From: MGBC113645 sp036308445
GTDB lineage: Bacteria; Bacillota_I; Bacilli_A; Erysipelotrichales; Coprobacillaceae
Reading direction: 5' to 3'
DNA: 9,720 bases
Assembly (NCBI GenBank): GCA_036308445.1
Contig: JAXJVS010000064.1
Coordinates: forward strand, 1 to 9,720
Part shown: positions 6,413-9,720 of the stretch, in pieces
How positions within the stretch are numbered: position 1 is the stretch's first letter
How the letters are laid out: each line of letters starts with the position of its first letter
Notes under the pieces: generated by a model
Seen by the model: only the letters and a program-made list of their open reading frames with translations
What the model was told of the DNA's origin: nothing
The model's database searches: none
Made by a program: the position numbers and the translations under genes

Positions 6413-7600
6413 ATGAAAGCAATGATAAGAAAAATCATTATAAAATGTGTAAATATTGTATACAGATTATGTTATAAGCTTATTCCCGTTAATGAAAAAA
6501 TGGCTATTTTTATTTCATTTCATGGAAAGGGATATTCAGACAATCCTAAAGCTATTTATGGAGAAATGAAAAAAGATGATAGATTTAAAGATTTTCAGTT
6601 TATCTGGTTTATTAAGAAAGCACATATGAAAGATGTTCATATTGAGGGTGCAAAAATTGTTGCATATAGAAGTATTAAATATTTTTATTATATGTCAAAA
6701 GCGAAATTTTGGGTTATTAATGTTAAGATGACTGATGAAATTAAAAAGAAACCTAATCAGATATACTTACAAACATGGCATGGTACACCTTTAAAAAGAT
6801 TAGCAAAGGATATTCAGACTTCTAAAGATGCAACTTTCTATAGAACTAAAATGAGTTATGAAGACATGGTAAAAAGCTATGATGTAGATGTGAAAAAATA
6901 TAATTATATGATTTCACCTAACAAGTTCTGCAGTGAAGTCTTTCCTTCAGCCTTTGGTATCAATAAAGAGAGATTGATTGAAACTGGTTATCCTAGAAAT
7001 GACTTTATCACAAATGCAACAAGTGAAGATATAGCAGATATTAAGAAAAAATATGAAATTCCTGAAAATAAAAAAGTGATTCTTTATGCACCAACATGGA
7101 GAGATAATTCGTATGTTGCTGCTGGTTATACTTTTGAATTAAAGGCAGATTTTCGTAAGTGGAAAGAAATTTTAGGAGATAATTATATTGTTTTATTTAA
7201 ACCACATTATAATATTATTAATAAATATGAAGGAGAAACATTAGGTGGTTTTTTAGTTTCGGTGCCTGCTGAAGCTGAAATTAATGAATTATATGTTATT
7301 AGTGATATACTCATCACTGATTATTCAAGCGTATTCTTTGATTATGCTGTTTTAAATAGACCTATTTATTTCTATATGTATGATTTAGATTCATATAAAG
7401 ATGAATTAAGAGGATTTTATTTAGATATCTATACTGAATTACCAGGTAAAATCTATGAAGATGAAACAACTATATTAAATGATATTAAAAATCATATTTA
7501 TGATAATGATCGTTTAATAGAATTCAATCAAAGATTCAATCATGCTCAAACTGGTGATTGTGCTAAAAAAGTAATTGATATTGTATTTAAAGGAGTTTAA
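6413..7600 (+). CDS. CDP-glycerol glycerophosphotransferase family protein (TagB/TagF-like), second of three
   Basis: This is a tandem paralogue of the preceding gene, with the same family fold and likely the same class of reaction. The product is 395 aa. An amphipathic, hydrophobic N-terminus (about 1-25) suggests peripheral membrane association. Motifs: QTWHGTPLKRLAKD at 120-133 with His123, ETGYPRNDF at 190-198, ILYAPTWRDN at 223-232, LFKPHYN at 261-267 with His265, and SDILITDYSSVFFDY at 297-311 followed by PIYFYMYDLDSY. The last block is nearly the same in the first gene, so the pair likely arose by duplication. AAGGGGG (near 6395-6402) overlaps the end of the upstream gene, and 3 nt separate stop and start, so the genes are co-translated. 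The two copies may act in sequence (primer and polymerase) or on different acceptors; which applies is not visible. Confidence 0.9.
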   Translation: MKAMIRKIIIKCVNIVYRLCYKLIPVNEKMAIFISFHGKGYSDNPKAIYGEMKKDDRFKDFQFIWFIKKAHMKDVHIEGAKIVAYRSIKYFYYMSKAKFWVINVKMTDEIKKKPNQIYLQTWHGTPLKRLAKDIQTSKDATFYRTKMSYEDMVKSYDVDVKKYNYMISPNKFCSEVFPSAFGINKERLIETGYPRNDFITNATSEDIADIKKKYEIPENKKVILYAPTWRDNSYVAAGYTFELKADFRKWKEILGDNYIVLFKPHYNIINKYEGETLGGFLVSVPAEAEINELYVISDILITDYSSVFFDYAVLNRPIYFYMYDLDSYKDELRGFYLDIYTELPGKIYEDETTILNDIKNHIYDNDRLIEFNQRFNHAQTGDCAKKVIDIVFKGV

Positions 7601-7602
7601 GT

Positions 7603-8700
7603 ATGGGAATTCAGAAATTGATACTTAACTTTGTTTTAAAAATAGAAATGTTCTTCATTTCTTTTTTTAAAATCAAAGAAAATAGAATTACTTTTATTTC
7701 ATTAGAAAATAATGTTCTAACTTCTGATATGAAACTCATATATGACCATATCAAGGATCAATATGACATTAAACTTTGCCTTATTCATTATAAGAAAAGC
7801 TTGATATCTCAAATGTTTTATTTTTTCAATTGTCTAAAACAATTATATTTAGTAAATACATCAAAAATTGTTATATTGCACGATAATAATTATGTTGTAT
7901 CTCATTTCAAAAGAAAAGATGTTCATGTAATACAGTTATGGCATGCCTGTGGAGCAATAAAAAAGTTTGGTAATGTGATTAAAAGAGAGTATCCTATATC
8001 AAATTACAATAAAGTGTTATCCACATCTAACTATTGGAAAATCCCTTATAGTCAGGCTTTTTCAGTTAATAAGCAAGATGTATTGCCAATTGGCTTGCCA
8101 CGATGTGATGAGTTATTCAATAAACAATGGTGTGAAGAAAAAAAAGAAAAATTACTTAATAAATATCCAAAATTAAAAGATAAGAAAATCATTCTATATG
8201 CCCCAACATTTAGAGGAAATATTTATAAAGGATTCAGACAAATAGAGTTCAATGCAAAAAAAATATTAAAAGGCCTAAATGATGATTATGTCATTATTTA
8301 CAAATTTCATCCTCTTGTAGGAAATTATCAATTAGAGAACAATGAAAGAATTATTAATATGAATCATGAAGATACTCATGAATTATTTACAATTAGTGAT
8401 ATCCTTATCTCTGACTATTCTTCTATTATCTTTGATTATCTCATTTTAAACAAACCAATTTTACTTTATATTCCTGATTATAATGAATATAAAAAAGATT
8501 TAGGAGTATTTGTAGAATTAAATGATATTGGATTACCTATCTGCAATGACGAAGAAGATATTATCTCTCAAATAAACACAAAGCAAGATATGAACAAAAT
8601 CAAAGAATTAAAAAATATATTCTTTAAATATCAAGATGGTCATAGTACAAAACGTGTTGTTGAATATATTCAAAACTATATGAAAAATAGCATTCACTAA
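7603..8700 (+). CDS. CDP-glycerol glycerophosphotransferase family protein, divergent third copy
   Basis: A more distant member of the same family, 365 aa. It opens with a hydrophobic amphipathic stretch (about 5-23). The donor-site motif reads QLWHACGAIKKFG (111-123) instead of QTWHGTPLKRL, and the middle motif ILYAPTFRGN (197-206) has F for W and G for D. FHP (235-237, His236) and SDILISDYSSIIFDY (265-279) are intact, so the catalytic histidines are kept. The changed WHAxG type occurs in other members of the family and suggests a different acceptor or donor from the first two genes. AAAGGAG lies just upstream of ATG 7603, 2 nt after the previous stop. The stop TAA (8698-8700) lies in the loop of the terminator that ends the operon. 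Confidence 0.87.
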   Translation: MGIQKLILNFVLKIEMFFISFFKIKENRITFISLENNVLTSDMKLIYDHIKDQYDIKLCLIHYKKSLISQMFYFFNCLKQLYLVNTSKIVILHDNNYVVSHFKRKDVHVIQLWHACGAIKKFGNVIKREYPISNYNKVLSTSNYWKIPYSQAFSVNKQDVLPIGLPRCDELFNKQWCEEKKEKLLNKYPKLKDKKIILYAPTFRGNIYKGFRQIEFNAKKILKGLNDDYVIIYKFHPLVGNYQLENNERIINMNHEDTHELFTISDILISDYSSIIFDYLILNKPILLYIPDYNEYKKDLGVFVELNDIGLPICNDEEDIISQINTKQDMNKIKELKNIFFKYQDGHSTKRVVEYIQNYMKNSIH

Positions 8701-8715
8701 TGTGAATGCTATTTT
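8684..8715. terminator. Bidirectional terminator between the glycerophosphotransferase operon and the superoxide reductase gene
   Basis: A perfect 14-bp stem (8684-8697 with 8702-8715) and a 4-nt loop TAAT. On the + strand it ends in TTTT then ATTT; on the minus strand in TTTTT (8687-8683). The stop of the third transferase gene (8698-8700) lies in the loop and the stop of the convergent gene (8711-8709) lies in the other arm, so both genes end inside one hairpin. Confidence 0.9.
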
Positions 8716-9068
8716 ATTTCAGTTTTCCATAATCCATGTAATGTACAATATTCATAAACAGCTATAGGCTTTTCTTCGTCAGTCAACTTAAAACATACAA
8801 CTGGTTTATCTGTATATGTAAGATGCTTTAGTTGACCACCCTTATCAGTTTCTAAAAATATTAATGTAATATAATGTTCTGGTGTCATAGGATGCATAAT
8901 ATCACCTATTTTGACTTTTACATGACATTTTTCTGTTTCCACCTTAGGAAGATGTTTTTCATGTAAATTCTCATCATGCTGTTCCTTTAAAATAGATACT
9001 CTAGGTTCTGTAATCTCTTTACAGGATAGAAAAAGTTCTTTTGTTTTTTCGTCTATATAAAATATCAA
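8709..9068 (-). CDS. Superoxide reductase (desulfoferrodoxin/neelaredoxin family) lacking iron centre I cysteines
   Basis: Superoxide reductases reduce superoxide to hydrogen peroxide at a cytoplasmic Fe(His)4(Cys) centre, a typical defence of anaerobes. From TTG 9068 the product is 119 aa. Centre II ligands are all present: His39 in EKHLP, His59 in MHPM, His65 in PEHYI, Cys108 and His111 in YEYCTLHGLW, with the catalytic lid Lys38 next to Glu37. Residues 1-36 replace the desulforedoxin-like domain of class I enzymes, but the usual CxxC and CC iron ligands are missing; only Cys16 remains. This resembles class III enzymes such as that of Treponema, which keep the domain and lose its iron. GTG 9077 is the alternative start, but it overlaps the Shine-Dalgarno GAGGTG (9080-9075), which is well spaced from TTG 9068. 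That ribosome-binding site lies inside the terminator hairpin after proA. Redox partner unknown. Confidence 0.88.
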   Translation of the reverse strand: MIFYIDEKTKELFLSCKEITEPRVSILKEQHDENLHEKHLPKVETEKCHVKVKIGDIMHPMTPEHYITLIFLETDKGGQLKHLTYTDKPVVCFKLTDEEKPIAVYEYCTLHGLWKTEIK

Positions 9069-9102
9069 AAAAATCACCTCATTTATAGTATGAGATGATT
9101 TT
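9067..9102 (-). terminator. Terminator after proA whose 3' arm contains the superoxide reductase ribosome-binding site
   Basis: In the minus-strand RNA the arms 9102-9090 and 9082-9070 pair over 13 positions, counting one U-G wobble (9095/9077), around a 7-nt loop. A run of seven U (9073-9067) begins in the stem and leads directly to the TTG start at 9068. The 3' arm includes GAGGTGA, the ribosome-binding site of the superoxide reductase. Formation of the hairpin should stop transcription from proA and would also hide that site. Confidence 0.75.
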
Positions 9103-9113
9103 ATGATATTAAA

Positions 9114-9720
9114 CTACTTTCTTACTTGACCATTTCCTTTTATTCTATATTGAAAAGAAGTCATTTCAGTTAATCCTAATGGACCTCTTGCATGTAATTT
9201 TTGTGTGCTAATCCCTAATTCAGCTCCAAAACCAAACTCTCCACCGTCACTAAAGCGAGTAGAAGCATTATGATATACACATGATGAATCTAAAGCTGTT
9301 AAAAAGTATTGAGCAGTATCCGTGTTTTCAGTAATAATAGCTTCAGAATGTTTAGTTGAGTAATTATAAATATGTTCAATAACTTCATTAATATCATCAA
9401 CAACTTTAATTGCAACAATATAATCATCATATTCAGTTGCGTAATCTTCTAAAGTTACAGGTTTACAATCTATAATTTCTATTACTCTTTCATCACCACG
9501 AATTTCCACTTTATCAAAAACTTTGTCTAATTCTTTGAGATAATCTTCAGCAATATCTTTATGAACTAATATTGTCTCAATAGCATTACATACTGATGGT
9601 CTTTGAATCTTAGCATTAACGCTAATATCAATAGCTTTCTTCATATCTGCATCTTTATCAATATATAGATGACAATTTCCTGCCCCTGTTTCAATAACTG
9701 ATACTGTTGCATTATTAACA
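9114..9720 (-). CDS. proA: Gamma-glutamyl phosphate reductase, C-terminal part (5' end beyond window)
   Basis: ProA reduces gamma-glutamyl phosphate to glutamate-5-semialdehyde with NADPH, the second step of proline synthesis, in the cytoplasm; it belongs to the aldehyde dehydrogenase superfamily. The frame is open to the right edge, so the ATG at 9644 is an internal methionine. About 202 codons are present, roughly half of the usual 410-420 aa. The visible part begins with VSVIETGAGNCHLYIDKDAD, typical of ProA, followed by NAKIQRPSVCNAIETILVH with the catalytic Cys. It also has the ASTRFSDGGEFGFGAELGIS block and the C-terminal KLHARGPLGLTEMTSFQYR block. The stop at 9114-9116 is followed by the terminator that overlaps the superoxide reductase leader. 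proB would be expected nearby but lies outside the window, if present. Confidence 0.95.
   Translation of the reverse strand, partial: VNNATVSVIETGAGNCHLYIDKDADMKKAIDISVNAKIQRPSVCNAIETILVHKDIAEDYLKELDKVFDKVEIRGDERVIEIIDCKPVTLEDYATEYDDYIVAIKVVDDINEVIEHIYNYSTKHSEAIITENTDTAQYFLTALDSSCVYHNASTRFSDGGEFGFGAELGISTQKLHARGPLGLTEMTSFQYRIKGNGQVRK

Noticed and set aside
9083..9088. TATAAA as a promoter -10 for the superoxide reductase gene
   Set aside because: The -35 position is poor (AATATC at 17 bp), and transcription would begin within or after the ribosome-binding site, giving an almost leaderless message from a TTG start.
1..9720. CRISPR arrays, tRNA or rRNA genes, insertion sequences
   Set aside because: No regularly spaced repeats, cloverleaf or rRNA-like stretches, and no transposase frames were seen on either strand.

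Overview
The window is AT-rich DNA (roughly 30% GC by eye) with purine-rich Shine-Dalgarno sequences of the GAGGTGA type, tightly packed genes and short intrinsic terminators. Gene content (part of the dcw cell-wall cluster, three CDP-glycerol-type glycerophosphotransferase homologues, a superoxide reductase, proA) suggests a low-GC, anaerobic Gram-positive Bacillota. A gut Erysipelotrichales/Coprobacillaceae-like organism is a plausible guess but is inference only.

Layout. 1-104: the last 30 codons of a ROK-family protein, ending in a hairpin terminator. 143-841 (+): a divergent DUF1385/YqhQ-like membrane protein. 877-1244 (+): a frameshifted prgI conjugation gene, the only recognisable remnant of an integrative conjugative element. 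1245-1541: decayed, unassigned DNA with two inverted repeats, closed by a + strand terminator at 1542-1572. 1571-5017 (-): mraY, murD and ftsW in the classical dcw order, with a terminator hairpin between murD and ftsW and no murG after ftsW. 5018-5173: a divergent promoter region with one promoter on each strand and a 10-bp perfect inverted repeat. 5174-8700 (+): three tandem Glyphos_transf (TagB/TagF-like) genes. 8684-8715: a bidirectional terminator shared with the convergent 8709-9068 (-) superoxide reductase. 9114-9720 (-): the C-terminal part of proA, running off the right edge.

How it fits together. MraY makes lipid I from UDP-MurNAc-pentapeptide, MurD makes a precursor of that pentapeptide, and FtsW polymerises lipid II. 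The divergent cluster probably builds or attaches an anionic (teichoic-acid-like) wall polymer that depends on the same undecaprenyl-phosphate pool. Both halves of wall synthesis therefore start from one 156-bp intergenic region.

No novel defence or mobile system was found. The most interesting details are regulatory: stop codons repeatedly overlap terminator hairpins, the terminator after proA contains the ribosome-binding site of the superoxide reductase, and a terminator separates murD from ftsW.
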